A stretch of DNA of 64,000 nucleotides from Anoplolepis gracilipes. Its lineage: Eukaryota > Arthropoda > Insecta > Hymenoptera > Formicidae. Shown one piece after another: positions 36,712-49,442 of the stretch (positions are counted from its first letter, which is position 1; every line of letters begins with the position of its first letter). The notes beneath the pieces were generated by a model. It had not been told where the DNA came from and did not search any database. It was given only the letters and a program-made list of their open reading frames with translations. The stretch covers positions 7,120,001-7,184,000 of the forward strand of contig NC_132974.1 in the NCBI RefSeq assembly GCF_047496725.1, given 5' to 3'. Made by a program: the position numbers and the translations under genes.

Positions 36712-37288
36712 ATCCCGCTTTCTGTCCACCAACAAGCAGATGCACCAGCAGGTTCGCTCACTCGTAGAGGATGGAAAAAAATTAAAAAAAAGTAAGTGTC
36801 CACGCGCGCGCACACACACACCTGGACGACGTTCTGCGACGTTTCGGGGCCCAAGCGTCACGTTCTTCTGACAGCATGAGAGGGCGCATTTTCGGAAATT
36901 TCGCGGACACCCCCGGAGGTAACCGCCCCCGGGATTCTCGAATGCACGGAAATCGTTCACCGCGGAACGCGTGCGCCGCGATGCCATCCTGACATTGGAC
37001 CTTCTTCATCCCTTTTCACCCTTGTTGGGCGGTGCTTGCTTCGACACGACCCACCGATGCTGCGAGAACTGATCTCGTACGTATCGACCGAAAGGTGAAA
37101 GATGGACACGAATACAAAAGTCAAACTTTAGTTTGGCAAGTATATAAAAATATGTTTAAATTTCTATAAATGTCTTTTGTTAAAGAGGTTTTCTCTCAAG
37201 AAAAACTAATGTTTAAACGTACTGGAAAAATATCTGTTTACAGAAATAATGGAAAAGCTACGAAATGCAGTGCTTTACTTTAGCAGAA

Positions 37289-37640
37289 TTTTAATTTATT
37301 AATTTCGATTTATATTGATATATATTTTTGAAGTAAAAAATATTAAGTTACAAATTCGAAAATTCTGTATAAAAGATCAGTAGATTTTAAATCAAAAGAT
37401 AAAAGATTACCTTGGGATCTAATAAAGATTTCAAGATTCTGAAAAATCAAGATATCTAACTAATTTTAATTTATTAATTTCGATTTATACTGATATGTAT
37501 TTTTGAAGTGAAAAATATTAAGTTACAAATTCTAAAATTCTAATATAAAAGATCATTAGATTAAATCAATCAAAAGATCAAAGACCACTTTGGTGTCTAA
37601 TAAAGATTTCAAGATTCTGAAAACTCTAGATATCTAACAA
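37289..37640 (+). repeat. Tandem duplication, two copies of about 174 bp
   Basis: Copy 1 (about 37289-37461) and copy 2 (about 37463-37640) share TTTTAATTTATTAATTTCGA, GAAGTRAAAAATATTAAGTT and TCTAATAAAGATTTCAAGAT in the same order with scattered changes. Confidence 0.85.
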
Positions 37641-37674
37641 TCTTCTTAATAAAGCCTTTTATAATATTTTTAAT

Positions 37675-38106
37675 CCATTGATAGTTTCCAGACTTAGTCT
37701 TAGCGAGTAATAAGATCTGTAAATAAAAAAATCTGAGAAAAGATCTCGTTTTTTACTTTGACAGAATTTAATATAAATTGATGCATCAAGAATTTGAGTA
37801 ATTCAAATGGCAACGGGGCCACACTATAATTATTATCAGTAGAAATATATTGTATTTTACAGCGCAATATTTGTGTAATTCTTAAATTATTAAAAAATAT
37901 CGCCTGCGGTAAGTAATTATTGATGTGATTATAAATATTATCATTGCAAATTCATGCGTGATATATATTTTAATAATTTGAGTAATTCATATTCTTGATG
38001 CATCAATTTATATTAAATTCTGTCAAAGTAAAAAACGAGATCTTTTCTCAGATTTTTTTATTACTCGCTGATTGTGAGATTAAATCTGGAAACTGTCAAT
38101 GAATAT
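37675..38106. mobile_element. Fold-back repeat with about 120-bp arms and a captured inner segment
   Basis: The left arm (about 37675-37793) contains CGAGTAATAAGATC, AAAAAATCTGAGAAAAGATC and GACAGAATTTAATATAAATT; the right arm (about 37987-38106) is its reverse complement with few differences. The inner part (37812-37972) is the inverted copy of 36446-36604. No coding frame is present. It looks like a MITE-type fold-back or a recombination product. Confidence 0.7.
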
Positions 38107-41100
38107 AAATTATAATATATATATATATATATATAATTATAATTTATAAAATTTATTATCAATATTATTGATAATAATTGACTTCTCTATTTCAATGAAT
38201 TTACAACTTACAAATTGTGAACAGCTCAATTATTATTAATTTGCGAGACACACTATATTTTTAATACCTAGACCGTAATATCTCTAACACATCGATTCTT
38301 CGCGTGCGGCCACCCTCTCGTCACAACTGCTCGGGGGATATCTGCGTCGAATCCGTGTAATAAGCATCGAGAAAGTCTGGAAAGATCCGTGACGAAATCC
38401 CATAATTTCGTTCAAAGGCGTGACCCCGTTGCGGGCAACGATGCAACGGGGTCGGTGCATTGTTAGCGACGCATCAAAATCGGATCGGACGAACACGTGC
38501 GAAAACTGGAGAAAGCTGCGTTTACGCAGTCCGCTTTATATTGTCCCATTTGTATTCTCGCGAATTCGATAATCGAGCTGTTTTCGTAATATGTGATATA
38601 ATATAAAATGACACGAGCCTTCGTCGAATGTGAGAAATCTAGAATCCTTGAAATAAAATGCAGATTTTCAGTATATAAGCACGTAAAAATAAATAATTTT
38701 TCTCATGAAATAAATTTCAAAAGAACAAATACATAATACACAAATAACTTTAATAGTATATATCTAATAAAATTTTGTAAATAAAAAAACATTATTTTGA
38801 AATGATAAAAGCAATATTTCATATGACAAGTAATATTGAATATTAAAGAGTGATAGTAAAAATAATGACTCGTTACTATCCAATAAATGCTAGATATTTT
38901 TCTGAAATATTCCATTCGTATTCCAAAAGTTCTGTATATCCTGGAATAGTAGAGAAATGTTTATAAAATAATAGTTCAAATAATTGTGAAATATTCTGAA
39001 TATTCTATAAATATTACTTGTATGTTTAATAAGGAACATTCAGTGTAAATTTTAATATATATATGGAACAAAAAAAATAAAATAAAACAATATACAAAAT
39101 GATGAAAAATCAGAACTTTTTGTACTTATTTCAATATTCTCTGTACATTCTTTAAATATTCCGGAATGTTTTGGAATAATCTTGGGATGTTCAATTTGAA
39201 TTTTAGAAACATTTTATAAATATTTCAGGCATATCTAGCGTTTACTGGGTAAATTATTATTATCATCATGACACTTTAATAAAGCTCTTAATTCCAGTTT
39301 AACTCTTCTTTAAAGTCAAAATCCTTGATCTCAAAAAGATTAGAGAAAATCCAAAAATAAATTTCTTCTCCAAGAGATTTTATTCTGTCAATTTTTGCTC
39401 ACTTGCTTTACAAGCTGTAAAAATAAAACACATTAGTTTTACGTGTGATTTTATAGATATTGAATTGGTAGCTCCAGAAAATGATGGCGAAAAGCCCAGA
39501 AGCTTGCTGGCGCCGACGCCTGGAACATCGATCCGAAGCGTCAGCTTGCAGTTATGTATATAGTGCATATTACAGCGGGGCTGTATTAAACATCCACGTC
39601 GCTCTCCTTGCGAGCTTACAATTCTATATAGATTCAGTTATCCCGTTTATCAAATATTTCACGCGATATTACACAATTTCTTCACGGTTTCAAATTTTTA
39701 TTGAACGAAAAAATAGTTTTATGAAAAATTATTATATAAGTAAGTCATTACCTAAATTTAATTTCAAAACGTTCATCATCTATTAGAATTACAAAAAAAT
39801 CATTGCAAGACATTCAAATATGTAAACGACATAGTTGTACTTCGAGCAAAAATTGAAACATCGGCTGATTAAACGTAAAATTATTCGTCAACGTCGCGTT
39901 ATTGCGAGATAAAAATACAGAGGGATTTCAGAGAAAAAAAGAATCGAGAAAAGTTGCACGCAACGTAATTAGAGCGTTCTAAGGGTGCGGAAATATCGCA
40001 AGACGAAAGGGGAATGTGCGGGGCATAACTAATAACTTTATGCACCCCCCTCGTCGAAGTCACTTCGGGGGTAAACACGGAATCCGATTTGACACACGAT
40101 GTTTATACGCACTCGTTGTAAGCGACGATCTTTCTTTCTCTCTCTCTCTCTCTTTCACTTCACGTCAAGTGACACGACTAATATCTATTTAATTGATTCA
40201 GGGGTGAAACACCCCTAAAATTTGCTCCGAGAGATCAGACCGACCGCTCTCCCGTTCGCGAACAATATGCTGACTGTCCCTCGAAAGAACACAAGAGGCG
40301 AGCACGTGTCCGCTGAAATCACAAATTGACTCTGCGTTTTGATTTGACGTAAAGCCAATTATAGACAGGAAGTATCAAAGAAAATCGCCGTAAAATCACC
40401 GACTGCTGCCGAGTTGCGACGTTATTTCTGTACGAACAAGATTAAGTTTATCATAACAAAATACGAGTCTCTGAGGTAAGTTTCACTATCATAGTTAAAA
40501 AAAGTATTGAAAAAAATAAAAATTAATATTATATCAATACCTACATAGTTATGCACAATACCCAATTATAATTTATATAACTATACGAAAACATTTGAAA
40601 ATTATATTTGTATATTTTTTAAATCTTTTACTACAAATTCTTACGTTTTTCATGATTAAATTCTTTTCCATTGGTGTGTACATCTGCGAAAAATAGAGAA
40701 TAAATTATTAAATAATATAAAGATTAAAATATCAAATAAAGATAAAATTAACAATTATTAATTAAACTTATATTAGGAAAAATATTAAATTCATCGAATA
40801 TTTCGTTTCTAAATTATTTTATTAAAACATTTGTAATATAGATATGTATGTGTTGTGTGTAAGTATGTACCTATGTATGTTCCACATCTCTATTTTACAG
40901 GTACGATTAATATCTACAGATAATATCTATTATATATTCTCTTTGTTGAGTCGTGATTTAAAATTACATATCAAGTATTTATCAGCATGCGATATTTTTC
41001 GTGCAACTTTAAATGTATAAGTAATACTATATTGTTTAACCGAGGTATTCTTTGGCTCGGAAAGTTCTCCCACTTCGATAATTATTGCTATACAAGGAAA

Positions 41101-42374
41101 AAATATCAGGAACATAATATTTGTTATTAGATAGCCATTCAATATGAATCAGCTAATATATATGTATATATATATATACGTTTTAAGCCTTCGGTAACTT
41201 TAAGCATGACTATCAATTTACATCAGTATTATTAATCAGTATTACTGTAACAGAGATCTTTTGATTTTTTAGATAAGAACATATTATATCCTGTAAGTAT
41301 ACATTTTTACACATCTTTTCCTAGCTTTACTAATAGATGGTAATCACATATTTCTTTCTGTATACCTTTTCCATTATGGATATTCTAATATTCTGAAATA
41401 CTAGTGATACATTCCTTATATTTAATTGAAGCACATCTATCACATAATCACCATATTTATCTACATAAATTTGTACATCTGCAATAATCTCATCAGAAGA
41501 GATAATTCTATGTATAATTACGATAGTTCACAGTCAACAGCGATGATCCTAGTCAAAAATATTACTGCAGAAATATTATCTGCCTAAGATTTTTATTACA
41601 ATAATAAACAATCAAAGTTGCATCATTAATTTATGTTATTAATTTATTTATTGATTAAAAATTTGTAATTTTCAATTTCTTCTAAAGTAAACATTTATAA
41701 AGAATTATCTTTACCTCTTGAATTATGTATTGTGTAAAATGATTAAATCACAATTAAAAATTAAAATAAAATATACTGCAGGTAAAGATATGAGACTGAA
41801 AAGTTAATTTTGTTGCTATAAGTCAAATAATTTGTTGACTCTTATAAAATCCATGAAATTTAAAATCCAGTTTTACTCTTGTTTATTACTTTTTATCATT
41901 TGTAGAAAGATCAACCAATATAATTATAATTATATTCCCGTAATATAATTATATTATTCGTATAAATAAAATATATTTTTGTAAATCACAGAACAATTTA
42001 ATAAATTAATAATTATTTTAATTAAAATGAGAATGATATACATTGCTTATTTAATGTAATAAATCATAGTTCATAGTACCATAAAAAAAATGAGAGGAAA
42101 AGGGCAAGGAAATTAATTCACTATTGTAATTCACTCTAAATGAGAAATTTTGTTTGCCTACTTTATCAATCTTAATAAAGAATGCTATAAAACATCAAAA
42201 GAACTATTTTGTCCTGTGCTAAATGCTATTTTTAATATTTTAATATTTCTCTTGTAGTAGTAGGTCTCTAGAAAAGATAAACTTTTCTAAAGTTCTGATA
42301 TCGTGATGTTACGTTGTAAGAATAGATCCAATATCGCATATGAAAAGGAAAATCGGTACATTTGTTATCGGATG

Positions 42375-42380
42375 TTTATT
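42375..42380 (-). terminator. AATAAA overlapping the PPIP5K stop codon
   Basis: The TAA stop at 42376-42378 lies inside an AATAAA hexamer. If functional, the 3' UTR would be only about 15-30 bases. Other signals downstream are possible. Confidence 0.25.
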
Positions 42381-45300
42381 TTTTTTCCTCCTGTTTAACG
42401 TTGAATCCCACGGTAATGTTAGAACTATCCGTGAGACTGTTGGCTACAGTGAGTATAGGTTCTTCTTGTTGACTCTTTTCTGAAGACTGTGTCGAATCTG
42501 CGTTCAATTTCCAGTTTTCTAGATCCGCGTCCGACATGGTTGAGAATGAGCTCTGCCTCGAGTAACTAAAACTCGGTTCAGGCTTCGGCACGACGGATTT
42601 TGGAGCCGTGACGCTTTGAGAGCGCGAGAAGTTTTTCCGTTTCTGAGAAGTGTTTTGCGAGCAGCTGCTTTTCTTTAAATCCTTCTTCGCAGGAGATTTT
42701 GCTCCACTTGAAGAATCAGGTTTTTGGGTGGATAATTTCGTCCTGTCCAAAGCATTATCAGTCTCTTTAATTCTGACATCACCATGTGATATATCCATAC
42801 TTTCCACTAGGAAGCTAGAATAAGCAAATGACATTAGCGATTCATTTTAATATTAATTACATTATAATCTGAATTTTTCCTACCGTCCAATCTTCTTATA
42901 GCTGCTGCTTAGCTGCTGTTTCACAGGATTAACATCTCTTTGCTCGAATATCGATTTAACGTCTTGTTTCTTTTGCTCCTCACTCTGTTTCAAGGTTAGC
43001 GTGTGATCTTCATCGTCATCGATATTTTCGCAAGTAAGCTCGTCGCTACACATGAGTTTCGGTTGCGCGCTGCCAGCACTTGACTGAATCACTTGCGGTA
43101 TCTGCGTGATTTTGCGTATCTGACCGTCCTCGTTGCTATAATAATCCGTATATGAGACGCTACCGCGACTTTCTCGATTTTCTTGATCGAGACGCATACA
43201 AAATTCGTTAAAATCGACGTCCAGGCAAGAAGTCGGGGAGAATTTCGGCGGGATAAAGAGCTGAGCGCTGCGAATGGAGAGATGTTTCGTACTGGACATT
43301 GTTTAGTATTATTAGTATTCAACTACTATTAATAATGAAATATTACAGAAAAATTAAAACGTAAATTAAGCTAATAAGAGAACGATTAAAAAATAAATAT
43401 ATAAATATACTTAATAATATAAAGTTAACATATCTGTCTGTAAAATACAAACAACCAGATTAGTTAATTGCAATCGTAAAAATTAATTTAGTATAAAAGG
43501 AAATACAAACGGAGATACAAAATTAAAAAGAAATATATCACACAAATGTATTTTAAGACTCACCTCTCATTACTGATCAAGCTTATAGACATACTGCATT
43601 CGCCTGTTGACGTTGGCGCTGGTGATGATGGTTCGGAAGATAGAAAAGATTGCGGTTCGCTACTCCACCCTATGCCTAAAATTATGCGTAAATATTATTC
43701 AAGTAAAATTGATATTGCCATCACAGCTTGTAGGATGCATACGCACTGTTCGGACTAGTAGGCGACGGCATATTTCTGATGTCACACGCTTCCGCTTCCC
43801 CGAGAGGCTTATATTGTATCGGAGTCGGTGTAATGTACCTGTGAGATAATAATGTGCTAACATACTTATATACAAAATTTAAATTCTTTGCAGTTTGCGT
43901 ATATGATTTCTCTAGCAATCGAATAATAAAATATATCTATAAATTCAAGATAAAATTTAAGTAATATCTATAAAAGGAAAAATGAAACACTTTCATGTGT
44001 ATACATATAAGTCGTGAAATGGGATTGTGAATTGCGAGTGTCGAAACAAGTTTAGGGGAACGATCTTATTCGAAATACAATGGAAAGTAAAGCTCGATTG
44101 ATAAATTCGCGAGAAGAAAGAAAGCCGATGTATACTCACGGGCATGTTTTATGTAACTTTTTATACCTGACAGCTTCCGTATTGGAAGAATGATACTCGC
44201 GGATGATCCCGGTGTGACCGAGGGCTGGATTGAGCGACTCGTGCGTCGACCCGGCCGGCGATGATTTGGGCGGTGACGAGGCCGGAGTCCGGTACAACGG
44301 CGCGGCCGTCATCATCTCCAAGAAAGAATCCAGTTGACGTAGCGACAACGCGTTGTGCAAAGTTTCCAGGGGTCTAATAGGCGGCACCCCGCCAAAGCCT
44401 TCTATCGCTAGCGATAAAAAATAAAATTTATTATTTCTATATTCCATTAATTCTACATTCTATTATTTTTTAACTTATTTACTTGCAAATGTCCTAATGC
44501 AAATGTATATTGGAAAGTGTGAATCTTTTATTTCAGATCAAATTTAACGTGTTTCATTTAAATGATTTTAAAGTAAAAGCTGTCTGTTATAAAAGCTTAA
44601 TCATCTATTTCGGAATCATTATACAACATATAAATGTTAAAATTCTTTAATATTAATTTTAATTAAATATTTTTAAATACAGATGAATGAGAATTTGCCA
44701 ATACCAGCAACTGCACACGACGCGTGCGAGGGCACCATGTCCTTAAGATTCGGCGCGCTTGATGAACCACTTATCACGGCGGTACTGAAGAGACTGTTGG
44801 CTGAACCGGTGAGCTTCTTGCTGACACTGTAGCCCAACAGCTTGAAATAACTCATCTGTCCGGAGATACTGTGACGGTGGCGCCTTGCTGTGCAGGTAGG
44901 ATCAGGTTGAATGATCCGAGGTCGCGCGTCTAAGGGAGGAGAAGAGGAATGAGGCTTGGACGCGGGTTTCTGGACGGACGAAGGACTTAGACGTTGATAG
45001 ACTTGATCATTTCCGGACAATGATGACGATTAATCTCGTGGATTGGTGGTAGTGATGGTAGTGATAGTGGTGAACGTCATGAAATTGTTATAGAAGTAAA
45101 GAGTGCATATTTATAAAGTCGTATAAAGTTCGGCTACGTAATAAAGCTCTAGATTTTGTCACGACAGACTCGTGCTCGTGCTCGTGCCCGTGCTTGCATT
45201 CGTGCTCGCGTTTCAAGAAGAAAAAAAGAAAATACCGGTAAAGAGGAAGATAGGGCAATAACGAGCAAAGCGGCGAAAGTGAATATAGAACCGTTCCCAT

Positions 45301-47928
45301 AAATCTTGAAATGATAAGCAGTATTTCTTTTTGTCTTTTTCTGTAAACATATTTAGTAAACGTTAGGATTAGGGTTAAAGCTCAATAAATTTTAATTAAT
45401 GGGAATGATCTACAATGGAAAGAAAATTATTGGATGAATAAAAATTGGCAATACAAAAAATCAAGTTAATCAAATCGAATATTCATATAGAATTGAACTT
45501 TGAAAATATGTGGAGAAATTTGTTGTACCATTTATATAACAATAAACAGTTCCTTAGTTATTCTCTTTCTTTTTTATAATTCTTTAATCTCATTTAACTC
45601 ACCTGGCATTATTTATGTAATATACTTTATAAAAAAAGAGAGAAACAGCAATGTAATTTCGATAGATTCAAACTGCGATATTGTGACAGAAAAATATATG
45701 ACAATTTACGTGAGATCACTTTCATATTAATTTCGCAAATCAAGTTTCTTCGCGTTTGTAGCATCCGATATTAAATTCAAGGAAAATAGTACAGAGTAAA
45801 CATACGAAAAAATCATCTAATCATGTGAAATTTATATCAGTGCAAATAAGAATTTATAAAAGTAATCAAAAATACAAAACCTTAATAATTGCATTTTAAC
45901 TGTTATTTATCAATTTAAAAGTGCGAAGCTATTCTCCATCCAGCCACATATATATATAGGCAACATTTATTTACTCTTTTTTATTCTCAGCAAAATTCTC
46001 ACGTTAAGATAAAGCTAGACAATTTTTTTGTACGTCATTCTGTACAACAGTCTCTCTAGCTCGCGTTTATCGTTTTCTTGGACTCACCGTAGATTTCGAC
46101 GGGTCTCGAGAGCAAAGTCACCTCGGAGTATGACCGTTCGTATTTTCTGCCGAGGCACCGATACCCGTTGACAGTTCGCTCCAGCACGTTGCTGGGGATC
46201 GGATTGAGCAACGAGCAAGGGACGGCGGGTGGCTGTTTATCGTCGCGTGCAGTGCAAAGCGAGTACGAGGAAGCGAAACTTTCGTTCGGCGAGACCGGCA
46301 GCTCCGGCGAGCTGTACGACTGCGACAGGGTCGCCGGATTCCTCGGCAGTTCGTCGCGTCGAGGTTCCACCGGAGTAGTCGGCTCCGTGACTGATAATGA
46401 ATTGCGGTGCGATGCGATGCGGTGCGGTGCGGTACGATGCAATACGTAGAGGGGAAGAGGGAGATGCAAAATGCGTAGACATAGATCCAGGTGATAGCGT
46501 TATCAGTGGGATATCACGGTGCAGCATTCGGTGAATGACGACGTCGTGAGAGGAAAAGGAGAAAAAACAAAAGAGAGAAAGAGCCGATTAAAAAATCAAT
46601 TTATCGAAGAAACGGAAAAGCGAGACGAATCTTTGGATGAACGACGTTGCATTATTTATTTGCTATGCGATAAAAAATCATAACGTTATCAATATTATAC
46701 GAATGCAGTTTGTAAACTTTTCATTTACTTTTTTTTTTTTTTTGTTTTTTTGTATATGCGTATTTTTTTACGAAGATTTTCTGTGAATAATTCAGAAATT
46801 ATATATTGAAAAAAATTAATACTGAATCAACAACATCATCGTAGTTGAAATTTATTTTATTAATTCAACAACATTATTAATCAAATTAATATGCCATGTA
46901 TTGATTTGATTAATAATGTTGAATTAATAAAATAAATTTCAACTATGATGGGGTTGTTGATTCAACATTGTTTTTTTTTCAGTGTATGTATATAATAAAT
47001 ATGTAATACATGTGTATTAAGAATAATTTTTGCAATATGTAATATGAATATTACTTTGAAAAAACTTGTATTCTATTATGAATATTGGACATATGTGTTG
47101 TCAATATAACACTTTAATTTTGTCATTAAATGAAAAATGTTTGAACAATTGAGAAAATACTACATATTATTACGTTTTAGATTATTGTGAGATTTCGTAT
47201 AAAGATTCGTCATCAAGGAAGAAAATAAAGTAAATTAAGGAAAGTGTATACCTTCGACACCCTTTTCGCGTTTATATAGCTATAGTAAGTATGTCGGATT
47301 CACGAGTACGCACACAATACAAACAACCGTGGCACACGATAACCATGCAACCAGTAAGCCAACCAAACCGCACACGCCATGACTTTTTACACTTAAGATC
47401 GCCTCATACTCTGACATGTATTAGAATGCCGAAGCTTGAACGGCATTAGTATAGATTGTGATGATACAATAGAAAGATACGGTATGTCAACGTGTGTGTC
47501 GGTCCGAGTTCTTTTTTACTGTCCTTGAATTGATGAATCATGTATGAATAAAAAAAAAATATTTAAAAAATCAAAATAAAGATGTCACACGTTTTATGAG
47601 CTGTCTTCGAAGGCAAGAAATATCAATATTAGCAGATTCCGAAGAAATTCAATGAAAGTGGAAGCGAAGAGAGATGAAAACATAATGACGATGAACTTAA
47701 CTTACATTAGATAAGATGAAATGTATGTATAGAAATATGCGAAAGTAAAAAAGAAAGTTGCTGAGAATGATAACTGACAATGAGATGCGATATTATTCTT
47801 CATTGAGAAAAATTCGACGATGTTGATGAAATTGAATAGGATTTCGAATGCGGTTCTTGCATACTAGCAGTATACAGTGGTATGCGTGTATGTAATACGC
47901 ATGAATATCTTCAAACCTTAAAGAGAAC

Positions 47929-47997
<69 letters not shown>

Positions 47998-49410
47998 CGA
48001 TGACGATGACGATGACAAAGACTATCTTGGGACTGAGGATTCAGGATGGCAGGCTGAATGTGTCACACGTGTGTACGTGTGACCCAGACAGTCGCCGATA
48101 TACTTTGATTAGTTGGCTTCCACGCGCACAACTATCGCTGAGCAAAGAGTTATTTCAACTGGGAACTCATCGTCTCCTACTTTGGCTTTTGGCAAAATAC
48201 ACATCTCTCTCGGCTATACTATATGAAACAAGATACATTAGAAACTTTTCCGGATAGATCGCCCCACCGGATAGACTAACCAGACCGTATTTTGCACTTG
48301 TCTGGTATATATGCTGAAGATTTAGCCATTAAAAAAAAAATACCAATTTTTTTCATCTACACAGAGTACGTGCGATATACTTTTGCAGAACTGACTAAAG
48401 TAAAAATAATGAAGTCTCGATAAATTCAAACTGCAACATATCGTGAATTAATTTAATTTGTAGGCAAAATACAGAAAATTAATTTATCGAGGAAGGGATG
48501 AGATACATCACAGGGGAGAGGGGGGCATACAGCTACAAGATATGCGTAAAGCACGAAAGAATTACTTTAATCAGCACTTTGAAGTACCGACAATATGTAT
48601 GTAAAGCGCATTCTGATACCGATATATTGTTTAACTACTATGCACATTCTAATTGCAACGAAAGAAAACCGTAAAAACTAAAAAACCGTAAAATGATTTG
48701 CTTCATATAAGAATTGTGCTACATTTGCCAAGTATGAGATTAACTAGTGTATACTAGTCTACTATCGGTCACAATACAGGATTATTTCATTCAGGATGTC
48801 TGCTCAAATCTTGTAAAAAAATTCCCTGAAAATTTCCTGATTTTTCAGACATTTTTGTTCGAAGTTCCAAGTAAAAAGAATATTTTCAAAAATTTTTAAT
48901 ACAACTTTCTCTCATATAAATTTTTTTTATTACATCCATTTTCTAATGTTTTTCATTCATACGAAGGAAAAAACACGGAGCCTCTTAAGTTGCAATATTA
49001 GATTTATAAATGTACTAAAAAAAATTGAATAACTTTTATAAGATAATTTTACATTTATTTAAAATTTTCATTTCTTTATCTTTAAAAGTTACAAAGAGTA
49101 TGTACTTCATATTCAATATTATGTTAAGTATACAAACAAACAAAAAAAATATATATATTTATACGGGACAAAATGAGACACCAAGTTCACGTTGCCTCAC
49201 TTTATCTCCTGACAATTTTTCCTAAGCATTTCTTATCAGACTTTGAGCGCTTAGAAGTTTCACAATATTTATATAAAAAGTTATGCGTAAAAATTATTAA
49301 AATATTAATTAAACAAATTAAATTGCCAAATTAAACGCTGATCATATTTCGATAATTCTATCGATTGAGAAGATGTGTTATCTTCGTTATTCTGCAATAA
49401 CTTAATTTTT

Positions 49411-49442
<32 letters not shown>

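Larger units (their letters stand above)
36712..42375. other. Intergenic region between Fer3 and PPIP5K, repeat-bearing
   Basis: No supported gene. It contains the tandem duplication at 37289-37640, the fold-back repeat at 37675-38106, short GC-richer patches at 38280-38530 and 39950-40330, and AT-rich sequence elsewhere. The small hairpin AGGGGTG/CACCCCT lies near 40200. The 125-codon open frame at 36610-36987 covers the Fer3 first exon in frame only at MSYTESLWEINGNQAP; the rest is not gene-like. Confidence 0.6.

Noticed and set aside
36610..36987. A 125-codon minus-strand gene upstream of Fer3
   Set aside because: Only the MSYTESLWEINGNQAP part, with a proper donor, makes sense as the Fer3 first exon; the remainder has no gene-like features.
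42880..43299. A separate small gene starting at ATG 43299
   Set aside because: The frame joins both neighbours in phase through good splice sites and the ATG lies just before an acceptor AG, so it is better read as two C-terminal exons of PPIP5K.
43721..43838. An earlier PPIP5K stop by reading past 43747
   Set aside because: A gtgcgt donor at 43746 with matching phase to the exon at 43669 gives a longer conserved-looking tail; the stop would need intron retention.
47882..48257. Poly-Asp and poly-Met open frames
   Set aside because: They come directly from the (GAT)n array.
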